Positions 30,300-41,461 of a DNA stretch of 49,970 nucleotides are shown one piece after another. A program made the position numbers and the translations under genes. Each line of letters opens with the position of its first letter. The first letter of the stretch is position 1. The notes beneath the pieces are model-generated. The model saw nothing but the letters and a program-made list of their open reading frames with translations. It searched no databases and was not told the origin of the DNA. Source of the stretch: Porphyra umbilicalis (lineage: Eukaryota > Rhodophyta > Bangiophyceae > Bangiales > Bangiaceae); NCBI GenBank assembly GCA_002049455.2, contig KV919200.1, positions 1 to 49,970 of the forward strand, read 5' to 3'.

Positions 30300-32940
30300 G
30301 GCGGGGCTGCGCCGAGCGGCCCCGCCTCAGGCCCTCCCCAGGCTGCGACGCGGCCGCTCAGGCCGCCACGCGTGCCCGCGTGGTGGCCGTGGCCAGCGCC
30401 GGTGCTCGCCCGCCCCCCCCCCCCCGCACCAAACGGCAGTGGGGGTGGCCCACGGCAGTGCCCACGGCCGCCCTTACCACCGCCAGCACTGCACCAGCCA
30501 CCCTTGCTCGCCCGCGGCCGGCGCCGCCACCCCACCCACCGCAATCCCCGCAGTCACCGCCGCCCCCGGCGCCGTCAGCTACGTCCCCCCCGGCTGCAGC
30601 CGCCCTCGCGGCTGTCGGTCGTCGCCGGCCGCGCCGCCCCCGGACAGGCGGCCGCCTCGTCGCCACCGATGTCGGCCGCCGCCGTTCCCTGTCCCGCCGC
30701 CGTCCGCAGCCGCCACCCCTGTCGTCCTCACCTCCGCAGCCGTCACCCGCTGCCGGCCCCTCCCCGGCAGCCCCCGCCACCGTTTTCCGCCAACGCCGGT
30801 GTCCGCGGTCGCCGGCCGCGCTGCCCCTGCCGCAGCCGCCGTCATCGGCCTCCCCCGCTGTCCCTGCCAACGCCGCCTGCTGCCGCCACGCTTCCCGCCG
30901 CCGACGTCCCCGCCCCCGCCGCCATCGGCCGCCGGCGCCGCCGCAACCCGCGCGGCCGTCGGGCGCTGGCCCCCCACTGCCACTCCCCCACCGCCGCCCC
31001 CGCCTTCGCTGCCTCCCCTGCCGCCGACGACCGCCGCCGCCACCGGCCCCGCCGACCACGGCTTCAACCGAGTGTCGTCCCCGCCCCTGCCACAGTCCCC
31101 GCCGTAGGCGAGCACCGTCCCCGCCGTCGCCGCCCCCGCCGCCGCCTTCGCCGCCGCGGACCGCCGCCGCCCCCGTCCCGACCGTCGCCGCGCGCCCCCC
31201 CCGCCGCCGCCTCCGACCCTCGCCCCCGCCGTCGCCGCTGCCCCCTCCGCCGCAGACCGCCGACACCACCACCCCTGCCTTCCGCCGTCCCCGTTGACCG
31301 CCTCCCCCGCCTCCTCCCTCATCATCGCCGTCCCTCTCTGACCACGTTGAGGCCGTTGCCGTCCGCCCCCCCCGCCGCCGCCTCCGACCTTCGCCCCCGC
31401 CGTCGCCGCTGCCCCCGCCGCCGCAGACCGCCGACACCACCACCCCTGCCTTCCGCCGTCCCCGTTGACCGCCTCCCCCGCCTCCTCCCTCATCATCGCC
31501 GTCCCTCTCTGACCACGTTGAGGCCGTTGCCGTCCGCCCCCCGCACTGCAGCCGCCGACCGCCGCCCCAGCTCCCACCACCGCCGCCAACCCCGGCCTCG
31601 CCGACCGCCGCTACCTCCGTCCCGACCGTCGCCGCTCACCCCCCCCGCCGTAGCCTTCGACCGCCGCCCCCGCCGTCGCCGCTTCCACCGCCGCCGCAGA
31701 CCGCCGCCGCCACCGCCCCCGCAGACTGCCGCCCCCGTCGACCGCGGCCCCCCACCCCGCCCCCGTCCCCCCCGCTGCAGCCAGAGACCGAATCCCCCGT
31801 CGGCGCCGCTCCCGTGGCCGCCACCACCTGCTGCCCTCCGCGCCCCCGCCGGCATCCCCGGAGCGGTCGACCACCGCCGCCGCCACATCCGGAGTCGACC
31901 GCCGCCTCCCGCCCCGCTTCCGCCGACCACCGGGGCTCCTGACGCCACCGGCGCCCTTGACCGCCGTCCTCGCCCCAGCTGTCGCCCCCGCCGCGGCCGA
32001 CCGCCGGCTCCGCCCTCCCCACAACCATAACAACCGCCGCTGACCGCCGCCCCCGCTTGCCCCGCTCCCCCGCCACAGACGCCGAAACCGGCCGCTCCCG
32101 CCGTGTCTGCCGACGGAGTCGTCCACCGCCGCCCGCGCCACAGCCGCCCCCACCTCCCCAGAGGCCGCCGCCACCGCTGCCGTCGGGCACCGCCGCACCG
32201 CCGCCGATCCCGCCGCCGGCGACCCTCGGCATCGCCGCCCCGGTCTCCGCCGCTGTTGGCTGGCACCGCCCCCGCCGCCCCTGCCGCCGTCAGTGCCGGC
32301 CTCCCCAACAGACGCCGCCGATTCCGCCGCCGTCGGCCCACCCCGCCGCCCCTGCCCCCGTCTCCAGCAGCCGCAGTCCCCCCGCCCTCCCCTCCGCACC
32401 CGCCGCCGCCCTTCTTTCCGTCGCCGCCCCCTCCCCCTCAGCCACCGGCCGCCGCCAGACCCGCTCGCACCTGCCGCTGTCTGCAGCCGCCTCCGGTGGT
32501 CCCGCAGCTCTTGAAGCCCCCGCCGCCGTCGGGCAGTGCGCAGCCTGCCCCAGCGGCGGTTGGTCGCCTCCCCGCCCGTCACTGCCTCTTCGCCCAGCGA
32601 CCGGCCTCAGCCTCCCATGCCAGCATTTCCTCCGTCTGCCCCCCCCCGCCGCCACCGTGCTCGCCCGAGCCGTCCCCACCGCTATCTGCGTCCGCCATTG
32701 CCGCCGCCACCGCTGCCACCTCCCCAACACCCTTCGCCCCAACCACACGCGTCGCACCGTCTCCTAGTGCCGCCAATCCGGCCCCCGGCGAAGTTTGCCG
32801 CTGGCCCAGCCGCCTTCACCGCCGTCGGTGGCCAACCCTATAGTCTCCGCGGACCCCGGATGCCGCCCCAGCGGATACCCCCGCCACAGGGCGGTTCCGC
32901 GCGCGCTGGCGTCGCCGATCCCCCCGCCAAACCCCAGTAA
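30300..32940. repeat. CCG/CCGCC low-complexity cargo, with 171-bp tandem duplication
   Basis: Long frames are open in most phases and read Pro/Arg/Ser-rich (+) or Gly/Arg-rich (-); none has a start, domain or codon pattern that marks it as coding. A unit of about 171 bp is duplicated at about 31203-31373 and 31374-31544 with few differences. Treated as non-coding repetitive DNA. Confidence 0.6.
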
Positions 32941-34481
32941 AGGGTGGGCCTGTGAGTTCAAACGGAGCCTTCTGATTGTCAGAGAGTGCTCGCAATGACG
33001 TGCCATTCTGTTGTTTTTTTCGCAGACCCGAGAGACAGAGAAGCAGACATTCCAGGCCGAACAAAGAGGGACACCCATGTTCAGTAGATGGTCTTTTTCT
33101 TCTTGTACGTTGTCATGCGTTTTTCTGTCACATAAGCTTGTCGCGTCCCTCTACCTTACGGCCTCTTAGTAGCCATAACACTGGAAAAATGGGGTTATAA
33201 CTTGGATATCGCCCCCCCCCTGCGGCGCAGAGGCACTCCCCCAGCGCGTCGGGGGCGGAGCCCTCGAGGCGGACGGCGCAGAGACATGATGCGGCCACGT
33301 CATTCAGCAGCGCCGCTGTGAGAGTGAGCGGGGCGGAGGGCGCTCGCGCGCACAGCCGGCGGGCTGTTCCCGACTCTGTGCGACGGCTGCCGCCGTAGCG
33401 GCAGCCGCATCGACCGAAAGTGGCAACCCCCCCGCGTGTGGCCAAACGGAGGCTCTGCCGCGCGCCAGAGCGATCCCGCCTACCGCAGGCGGCCACCACC
33501 CGGCGCTGTCCTCAGAGCGGAGGCGTCTGTTGCCCACCTGTCGGTGGCTGCGGGCTGTACCCCGGCCACCGGGACGCTGCTGTGTGGTTGCGGACGGGGT
33601 AACTGCGGGGGAGGGTCGCGGGGGCGGGTCAGGGGGCGGCGCTGGCAGGGTCAAGAGAAGTGTGGGCTCTGTATTGGCTGACAAGCGCCGATTGGACGTC
33701 AAAGCCAGCAGCTACGTACATGCATTGACGAGCCAGTGCATGGGTCAACAGGGATCCTGGTGCCTGGCCTGTCAACGTTTCCCCTTCCACAGGTATCAAA
33801 AGTGCCCACAACAGCACGGAGCACCCACACCAGCGCACAAACACGCACTCAGAAGTGCCTGGATGTCGATCAGTGCCCTCTATTGACACTTTCTGGCCCT
33901 GCCTGGCTTGTTTTGGACAGCCCAGCCCCGTGACCGGGGTCCCAGCGCCTTCGAAACCGCCCCACTCAGCGTAAGGTGGAACGCACACAGTAGAGAGCGA
34001 CACGCACACGGCTCTTGGGCCACTCGCTAGCGCAAATCAGCAGGCGACTGTGGCCGCAAACGACCGTTCGACCGGGATGACTCAGCTTCCAAGGCCTTGC
34101 ACAACCTGAGGGGGTGCGACCGCAACACACGTCACGCACTCGTGCGGATTCGATCCAAATTGGTACCGAAAGGCCTCCACGTGTCTCGCTAGATTGCCTT
34201 GATTTGGGCGCTTTGGGCTCCGTTCACACGCTTTCCGTGACATCTTCGGCACGTATTCGACGGACGTCTCTTCATTTCGATACTGGCGACGACGCTGATA
34301 CGTGTCCTTCGTTCGCAACCACCCACTGCGGCCACCAACGTCAAGGCCAACGGCGCTCAGATTTTCGAAAGGTAGCCCACTCTATATCACCCATTACATT
34401 GCCCGTTGGCAACGCGTTGGCCCGTTGGCAACTGACCACTCGCAGGGCCACACGTAGCGGTTTCATTTCACCGTTTCACAC
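32941..34481. other. Right interior of the 4.77-kb element, no gene
   Basis: Mixed composition, no recognisable product in either strand. CGTTGGC words appear from about 34340 onward. Confidence 0.4.
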
Positions 34482-34599
34482 CGTTGGCCCGACATTGGTG
34501 GGAATGCTCTTACCACTGATTTCGGGTATATGTTTCAGTACTACTTGGCGGATGCAGATCTATTGATCCAATTTAGTGCCAATCAATGACTGACACGCG

Positions 34600-35600
34600 A
34601 CCAACGATACCAGGGGGACGTGCTGGGGCGGCGCCCCCCGCCGCCGCCGCGCCGCCGGTGCAGCCCGCCACCTTGCCGCTGGCCACGGGCACCGTCGCCC
34701 CGCCGTCGCCCAACGGCGGCCGGCCGCGCCGAGGCACCGTCGCCGAGTCGCCGCCGCCGAGTCCCTGCCGTCGGCTGCCACGGCGCCGCCCCGCGCGGGG
34801 TGCCTGTCGCCTGCGGGCGCGAAATCCGCGGCAGCCGCCGCGGCGCCGCCCCTTGCCGCCGCTGGCGCCCGCCCCTCACCCGGGGTTGACGCGGCACAGG
34901 CGACGCCGCCCCCCCCCCAGCCGCGCGCACCTCCTTGGCCGCCAAGACTGACGCCGCCGCCCCGTCGCTGTCGCCTCCTGCCGCCGCGGCTTGCCGCCGC
35001 GGCCGCCGACACCGCGCACCTCCCCAGCACGTCCGCTCCCCCCCCGCGCCGACAACGCGGCAGCCGCGGCCGACGACCGCCGCATCACCGCCGCTTCTTG
35101 CCGCCGCCGCCGCCTTGTGCATTGCCGGCGGTGGCGACGGCGCGTGGCGGCGGCGGCCAACCCCGCCGCAACGCCCGACACCGCCTCGGCTTGCCGCCGC
35201 CGCCGCCGACACCGCGCACACCCCCCGCATGTCCACCCCCCCCGGCCCCCCCGCGCCGACAACGCGGCAGCCGCGGCCGCCGACCGCCGTATCGCTGACG
35301 CCCCTTGCCGCCCCCGCCGCCTTGTGCATTGGCGGCGGCGGTGACGACGTGTGGCGGCGGCGACCGACGCCGCCGCAACGAACGACACCGCCACGGCTTG
35401 TAGCCGCCGCCGCCGACACCGCGCACCCCCCTCGCACGTCCGCCCCCCCCGGCTCCCCCGCGGCGGGAGGCCGCGGACGCGATCCTGCTCCTTGCCGCCG
35501 CCGCTACTTGCCGCCTAATCGCAGCCGGCGGCGGACCGCGCCGGCACTCTGAGTCGCGGCCACCGCACGGGCGGCGGGGGCGGGGGATGGCCACCGGCCG
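34600..35600. repeat. GCC-rich tandem repeat, about 200-207-bp period
   Basis: The marker GCCGACACCGCGCAC recurs at about 35005, 35205 and 35412, each followed by similar sequence (GACAACGCGGCAGCCGCGGC, then a CTTGTGCATTG block). Open frames across it are by-products of composition. It abuts the left arm of the inverted composite. Confidence 0.65.
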
Positions 35601-35619
35601 CCAGGGGTGCCCTTCGCGG

Positions 35620-36084
35620 CAGCCGATGGTGGCGGTTGGAGCCTCTCCCGCCCCCCCAAGTGCTCTGGGGGCATTTATGGTAGAAGATATCACCGCCAAC
35701 CAATCATATTACTGGAAACACAAGGGTAAACGAGCAGAACAATGCGGACATGGCTCTTATCCAATGGAAATCGTCTCAGAACACCTTGCCAAATGGCAGA
35801 AACACGGTCAGCGTGAGAATGCCTCTGATACTGTCATCGCAGTGCGGCACCAGCCAATCAGAGGCAGAATTCACCGGCACGATTGCTATGATAGACGGCG
35901 GAGGCCAGTCTGCTGCTTTCCTCACCATTCCGTGCTGACAGTGATCTCGCCTGAGTGCACCAAGGGCGAGGCCTCCCCTGAATTCGTGAAATTGCATCAA
36001 TACAGTGATACACAAGCCTGGGACTTGGCCTTGTCAGCTTGATTCACGTTGTCTTAGCCGTTGGACATGCCATCCGAACCGTAT
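35620..36084. repeat. Left inverted arm (~465 bp) of a 7.4-kb composite
   Basis: Matches, inverted, 43075-42653 and then 41461-41425, for example GAGCCTCTCCCGCCCCCCCA and TTACTGGAAACACAA at the outer part and GTTGTCTTAGCCGTTGGACA at the inner part. At 36040-36042 it holds the uninterrupted TGA target that is occupied in the right arm by the 1.19-kb element. Divergence between arms is moderate, so the composite is not recent. Confidence 0.8.
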
Positions 36085-37111
36085 AATTGTTTCGCCAGAT
36101 CCCCGACCGGCCATTCCAAGTCGTAGGCTGCAGTTTCGATGGGGCACCACACTGTGTCGCCCTCAAATCGCTTGAAAGTAACCAATGAAGCGCGATGGCA
36201 GAATCGCCGACGATTCTGCCGCTCCGCGACGGGCGCTATCGTACGTGGCCTCTGCCGGGTCTCGGAAGACTGGCAAGCCTGGCCACCCGACCGCCGCAGG
36301 CGGCCGCGTGGGAGCCCGCCCTGCGTGACGGTGACTGGCGGACACCACGCACCCGCCTCACAGACGCTTCAGAACAGAATGCTCCAGTGTCGATTGAGAC
36401 GAAAGCGCCACCATATTGCACGCACGCTGTACGTCTGCCGGCTGAACGGACACATCAGAGACCTACAATCACTGCTGTCGGTCGCGAGATGCGACAGTGC
36501 CGCGAGATGATGCGAGATACTGCCAACGTGTCTCCGACATTTGTGCGTTTGACCTCGTCGTGTCTACTCGATCGCAAGAAATTGCAGCCATTTGGAGTCT
36601 ATCGCGCTGCGTGTCTCACTTGACCGTCTTATTGGCTAACGATTGGGGTCCAGATCAGCGTGATCGCGAGGTCGATCGATGGCCTGTTTGCTTGAAATGT
36701 AGCACCGGACTGTCGGAATGTGGACATCTCACGAGAAAGCCGCTCGCAGGCTCCAGTTCGCGGGTCGACAACCCAGCAACGTCACCTTCTCCGTTTCTCA
36801 TACACTGCGATCTGCCGACAGAAGAAAACAAGTACTCTCGATACGAGCGCAGCGGGTTCGCAGAGCCTGCGCATTTCGCTGCCGAAACGCTTTTGGCCAC
36901 TCATAGGCGCACACGTTGTGCTCTTAAACGGTTCGCAGATCGTTTGCAACCGACGTTGTTGGGTATGATCTAAAGACGGACCGGGTGCCAAATGACTGAC
37001 CCGGCAGTAAGCAGTCGATTACAGCCTCCTGGGCCACCTTTCTGCCTGCTTTGGACGTAGTCAACGACAAGTAGGGGCAGAAATCTAGAGTCCGCGCCGT
37101 CCAGACTACAT
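36085..37111. other. Insertion interrupting the left arm, no gene recognised
   Basis: In the right copy, GCCATCCGAACC is followed almost at once by ATATTGCTGTTTGC; in the left copy these are separated by about 1 kb. The inserted segment has no recognised protein. It contains a TIR-like motif at 36929-36970. Confidence 0.5.
36929..36970 (-). repeat. TIR-like motif, followed by TAA
   Basis: On the minus strand it reads GATCATACCCAACAACGTCG, then GTTGCAAACG and a GCGAACCG. It pairs with the motif at 24900 and resembles that at 24990. TAA at 36971-36973 parallels the TAA before 24900. Confidence 0.5.
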
Positions 37112-37150
37112 ATTGCTGTTTGCTCGATTTTGGCCGATGCCAAGCGCTTC
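37112..37150 (+). repeat. Continuation of the left arm; CCGATGCCAAGCGC motif
   Basis: ATTGCTGTTTGCTCGATTTT and the following GGCCGATGCCAAGCGC match, inverted, 41425-41387, and are related to the hairpin element at 3745-3921. Confidence 0.6.
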
Positions 37151-37730
37151 GTCAGCGTGTCGACCAATTGTACAATTCAAAATTGCATTATCGTTTCTGT
37201 TCAAGATGCTCATACAAGCCACTATCAGGCTCTTCTGATTGGTTCAAAGTCAGGATCGGCCGTATTTTCTAGAATATTTTCATGAGCACCAGCGGCCGCT
37301 GGCATATCACTACCACAGCTTTCCTGCTTGGCGCGCATTTGGCTCGGATACATTCCTTGACGTGGTCCACGTCATTCCCAATGAGGGTGTCACAAACGGG
37401 CTCAGCTGTGAGGCGCACAAGCTTCTTGGACCTCGCACACAAACGTCGCCAGCACTGGCCCGGGTTGCAACAAATTGAGTGACTGCGGCTTGGAAGCGAC
37501 TCAGAGCGCAGAGAATCTGACGGCAGTCGCCTGAATGTGCGGGACAGCGAGAGCAAAGCTCGGCGTCCTGCTGGTGATCGATCTCGTCAACGGCTTGGCC
37601 GCTGCGTATTGCCAACTCTGCCTTGCATGATCCACCACTTCTCGTCGACCCCACCACCGCCCCCTCCGTATCTGCCCCCAATCCACCGACCGCCATCTTT
37701 TGAGCCCAACCCCTGCAGTCTCGTGGTTCC

Positions 37731-38760
37731 ATGAAGTCCCTGGAGACACGTCGGCGCCTCGTGGAGATGGTGCGCGAGCAGGGGCGAAGTGTTACGGCTG
37801 CCGCACACGACCTCAACGTCTCATAAAGGTCGGCGTCTCGGTTCTTGGCGTACTACCCGAGACACCGGCGATTACCACTACGATCCGGCGCGGTGGAATC
37901 GTCATGAGGACGACATGATGAGGAACCCGCAGCTGCGCGAGGCGATGCTCAGCGCAGTAGAGGAGCAGCCTGAGCTTTTCCTTGATGAAATTGCGGACGC
38001 TGTTCGAGCGATTGGCGAGCACGTCGATGACGACGTGGACGTCTCTTCTGCGACAGTAGCCTGCGTGCTGGTGCACAGCGGATATACGAGGAAGCTCATC
38101 GAGCGTGCATTCATCTCGCGCAACGAGGCCAACATGCAGGCATGGGTTTAGGCCCAGTGACAGGCACCGCTCCGGTGCCGAGTCTACCTTGATGAGGCGC
38201 ACCGTGTTGGGCGAGCGGCGGAGAGGAGGTGAACGTGGTCTCTTTGAGGCTCCAGGGCTGAGTGTTACGTTTCGTTGAGTGTCGGGGTGCGAAAAAACGT
38301 TTTTGTGGCGATGGCTCACGACTGCCTGCTGGACTGGGTCGTGAGGAGTCCTCCTCCTGCGCAAACCTCTTTCAATGTTTTGCTGTTCTTGGGTAATTTT
38401 GTGCTTCCTCGCATGGGGGCTGTCGTGCCAGGGAGAGAGTGGAGAGAGCAGCCAGATCCATGTGTAATCATGTTGGATATCGCCCGCACTCATGATGGGG
38501 TTGCGTTGGCGAGTCTGGGGGCTGCTGGAGTGGTGGTGCTCCTCTCTCCGCCGTACATCCCAGACTTTAACCCGTTAGAAGATGTGTTCTCTGTGGGCAG
38601 CAGCTGGCTGCGCCGCTACTCCGGCCGGAAGAGTACAATGCGTGGCCGATGCTGTCCATTATTAGCATGCTGGAGCACATCTCTGGAGCCATGTGCCGCG
38701 GGTTTGTCAAGGCAGCCGTGCGTCGGTACAATCTCTATATCCCGGTATCACAACACAGAT
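37731..38760 (+). pseudogene. Decayed Tc1/mariner-IS630 (DDE_3) transposase
   Basis: The ATG at 37731 opens METRRRL-like helix-turn-helix sequence (LVEMVREQGRSVTAAAHDLN), then a TAA. The next frame gives HYDPARWNRH, QPELFLDEIADAVRAIG and SSATVACVLVHSGYTRKLIE, the second helix-turn-helix. Two stops follow, then VYLDEAHRVG (first Asp), and in another frame a stretch with CVIMLDIARTHDGVALASLG (second Asp), VVVLLSPPYIPDFNPLEDVF (third acidic, Glu) and finally PEEYNAWPMLSIISMLEH in yet another frame. Order and motifs are those of IS630/Tc1-type cut-and-paste transposases. At least three frame changes and several stops make it non-functional. Confidence 0.75.
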
Positions 38761-38799
38761 GGTGCTCATGTGAAAGCTTCCGGAAAAAGAGAACCATAG

Positions 38800-39660
38800 C
38801 CCAGCATGCTTGAAAAACCCCCGCGCCGCCGCACCGCTGCGTCGCCGACCATCTGGGCGGCGGCGGCGAAGGCAGCGCCGCTACAGCCCGCGCGCAGCAA
38901 CGGCCGCGCCCTGCCGACGAATGCACCAACGGCCTTCGCGCCCCAACAGCCCACCCGCGCCGCCGCGCCGCCGCCTTGCCGCCGCCGCCTTGTGGCCGCC
39001 GCATTGCAGCCGCCACCGCGCCACAGTTCCGCCACCGCGCCGTCAACCTCGAGTGCGGCGACGGCGGCGCGGCAGCGATCGCGCCGCCGCCGCCGCGGCG
39101 GCGGCCGCCGCATGTCGGGTGCGGCGGCGCGGCGGGCTTTTTCAGCACCCGTCTGGCCGCTGTCGCCGCCCGAAACCCCCCCCCTTCCCGCCGACAACCG
39201 CATTAATAGCTCCCACGCATGAACAGCCTCCCCGCGCCGCCGCGCCGCCGCCTTGCTGCCGCCGTCTTGCCGCGGCCTCTGCGCCGCCGCATAGCCGCCG
39301 CACCGCCGACCTTGTGTGCGGCGGTGGCAGCGCGGCAGCGTTCGCGCCGCTGTCTCCGCGGCGGCGGCCGCCGCATGTCTGGTGCGGCGGCGGGGTGGTC
39401 TTTTACAGCACCTCTCCCGACGCCGCCAACGCCCGGAACCCCCCCGCCTTCCGCCGACGGCCGCAGCAACAGTCCCCGTGCACCATCAGCCGCACCGCAC
39501 CACCGCGCAGCCGCCTTGCCGTCGCCGCTACGCCGCCTTGCCGCCGCCTTGCCGCCGCCGCTGCCGCCGCCGCCGCCGCCGGGTCGCCGCACTGCCGCCG
39601 CGCCGCCGACCTGGTGTGTGGCGGCCGCTACTTTCTGCTGCGCGGAGGGAGGCGTGGTGT
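38800..39660. repeat. GCC-rich repetitive DNA inside the composite
   Basis: CGCCGCCGCGCCGCCGCCTT-type words alternate with TCCACCGCACC-like spacers. Similar in style to 34.6-35.6 kb. Frames are open in several phases but not interpretable as protein. Confidence 0.55.
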
Positions 39661-39952
39661 CACATGTCCGGGGTTGAAGAGCGGGCGGGGAAGGGGGGGG
39701 GGGGGGGGAGCGGGTTGGAGGGCGGCCACGTTGGCGCTGTCGGCGACCGTGGGCCGTGAAGGCGCCTCGACGGTGCCCCTAGAATAGACCTCTCTGTATC
39801 TGTTGTGGTGGCGGCGCTTGCAGCGACTTGGGGTCAAGAAGGGGGGGGGCGCTCTAATCCGACGATGCAGACCCCGCTGAGCTCCGGCGCGCGGTCCCGT
39901 CAGTGAAAAAACGTCGCACGTCCTCCTCCCCCTGTCGCATCTCAACGATAAA

Positions 39953-40949
39953 CTATCGCAGCGACGCCAGAAAAGACGGCACTTCCAACCGCACACTCGC
40001 CGCACACGCCATCAATTCGTCGCAGACATGCGCGCAGGTCGGCGCACTACTCGTCACAGACGCGCCCGTGAACACCATCCCCTCCCCTATGAACGCCGCG
40101 AGAGCCATCTTTACCTCAGCAAGCTCCCAGCCTTCGGAAAGAGAGACGTAGCGCTGCGCCGCGCGCTTGAGGTCCCTGCCCTTGACCCAAAAAAATGGGT
40201 TAGAGCTGCCAATCATCTCTTTTGCGGCTCTCGCGCCGACAACTTTCAGCCCTTTTGCAGTGCATCGACAGCTGTATCTCGGCGACTGTCCAGCTCGATG
40301 GTGCCCAGTGCGCCCGGAATAGGCTGTCCCACGGCGCCAGCCGATTGACCTTGCGCATCTGACGTAAATGCCCCTAGCATTCGTGAAGCCTGCCTCGATG
40401 CCCCATCATCTTGCGCGAGCGCCGCCACGGCCCCCGCAGTGCGGACCGCCGCGGACGCCGACACTCCGCTCAAGCCCGTTAAGTCGATAATCTGCAACTG
40501 CGCCTCATGGAATCGAAGTCGCTGCCCATCGGTCGGGCGCAGGTCCGCCAGCGCCCGCTTGTGGCCACGTGCGGCGTCAGTTCGCGCGCGAGTTGTCGGC
40601 CGTTGGTCCTTGAGCTTTTGCTCCACGCGGGCTCGCATGTCGTCCATGTCGTGCTCAGGGCACGACCACTTCGGCGCCGATCTCCCCTCCATCATCTCGT
40701 CCACGTTGCCGGCATCGTATTCCACAGCGTCGCAGACCTTGCACGCCGTTGAGCACTGCGAACACCAACGTTGACCACACCGGCATCGCTCGTTACTTTC
40801 GTGGTTGATTGGGCAGCGATCCGATTTGTGTCCGGCCACGCGGCACACACCGCACTTTCGGAGACCTGGACGTTCGAAAAAGGAATGGCAGGCAGCGCAG
40901 AGGGAAACACCGAGTAAGTAATCGTCGACGCCGTGAAGCACAAATATTC
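39953..40949 (-). pseudogene. Cys-rich zinc-knuckle protein of unknown transposon, frame broken once
   Basis: The first frame (40949-40246) contains CAACHSFFERPGLRKCGVCR and a CCHC knuckle of the form CX2CX4HX4C (CGVCRVAGHKSDRC), then CRCGQRWCSQC and a helical middle with KLKDQRPTTRARTDAARGHK. After a frame change near 40250 it resumes with SSNPFFWVKGRDLKRAAQRY and ends at 39953. No ATG begins the frame; it opens just after a TGA at 40948-40950, so an exon or the start is missing. CCHC knuckles bind single-stranded nucleic acid in gag-like and transposon proteins. It sits inside the inverted composite, next to the transposase relic; partnership with it is inferred. Confidence 0.45.
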
Positions 40950-41377
40950 AGCATATTGTCCCCGTCAAAGTGGCGCTTTCATGGCAACTGAAAGAGGTGT
41001 ACAACGAGACAAGCAAAAGTGGCTTCCTCCCATATCTTCTCCCCATGACCTGGAGGAGCATGCTCGAGCGTGACTTTGGGCGCAGATCCAGCAGCAGGTA
41101 CGGCACCCGATGATCTCGATGCCATGATGAACCTCCCCGCACACGGCCACGTGAGTACCGCCCGACAGGGACAATGGAGACACGGTTTAAGGAGCGTTGT
41201 GGGTACAGGGGTTGATGGATGGTGACGACGGCGCCGACGCCGTCAGCCAGGGGCTTTCGACCGGTCTATCTCACTTTTGAGAGCAAATCGTCCACACTCA
41301 ACAATGGATGCAGTCAGTGGAGTTACACGAAAACCAGAAAAGTTATTGTTGAAATGTAAAGTCCCTCTGTTGATTGC
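40950..41377. other. Spacer inside the composite, nothing seen
   Basis: Mixed composition, no gene or repeat recognised. Confidence 0.4.
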
Positions 41378-41461
41378 GCAGCGCTTGGCATCGGCCAAAA
41401 TTGGGCAAACAGCAATATTCGGTTCGGATGGCATGTCCAACGGCTAAGACAACGAGAATCA

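Larger units (their letters stand above)
29736..34509. mobile_element. 4.77-kb DNA transposon with 28-bp TIRs and TTA target duplication
   Basis: The ends 29736-29763 and 34482-34509 are perfect inverted copies (outer sequence GAGCATTCCCACCAATGTCG). They are flanked by TTA at 29733-29735 and 34510-34512. A TWA duplication of 3 bp is typical of PIF/Harbinger. The interior has no recognisable transposase; 30.3-32.9 kb is CCG-rich low-complexity DNA open in several frames on both strands. A nested palindrome lies near the left end. Probably non-autonomous. Confidence 0.75.

Noticed and set aside
30372..32030. Long Pro-rich open frame inside the 4.77-kb element
   Set aside because: Several frames on both strands are open because the DNA is CCG-rich; no start, domain or repeat unit at protein level argues for coding.
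33128..34009. Minus-strand open frames between 33.1 and 34.0 kb
   Set aside because: Cys/Arg-rich random translations with no conserved motif, lying inside the TIR element.
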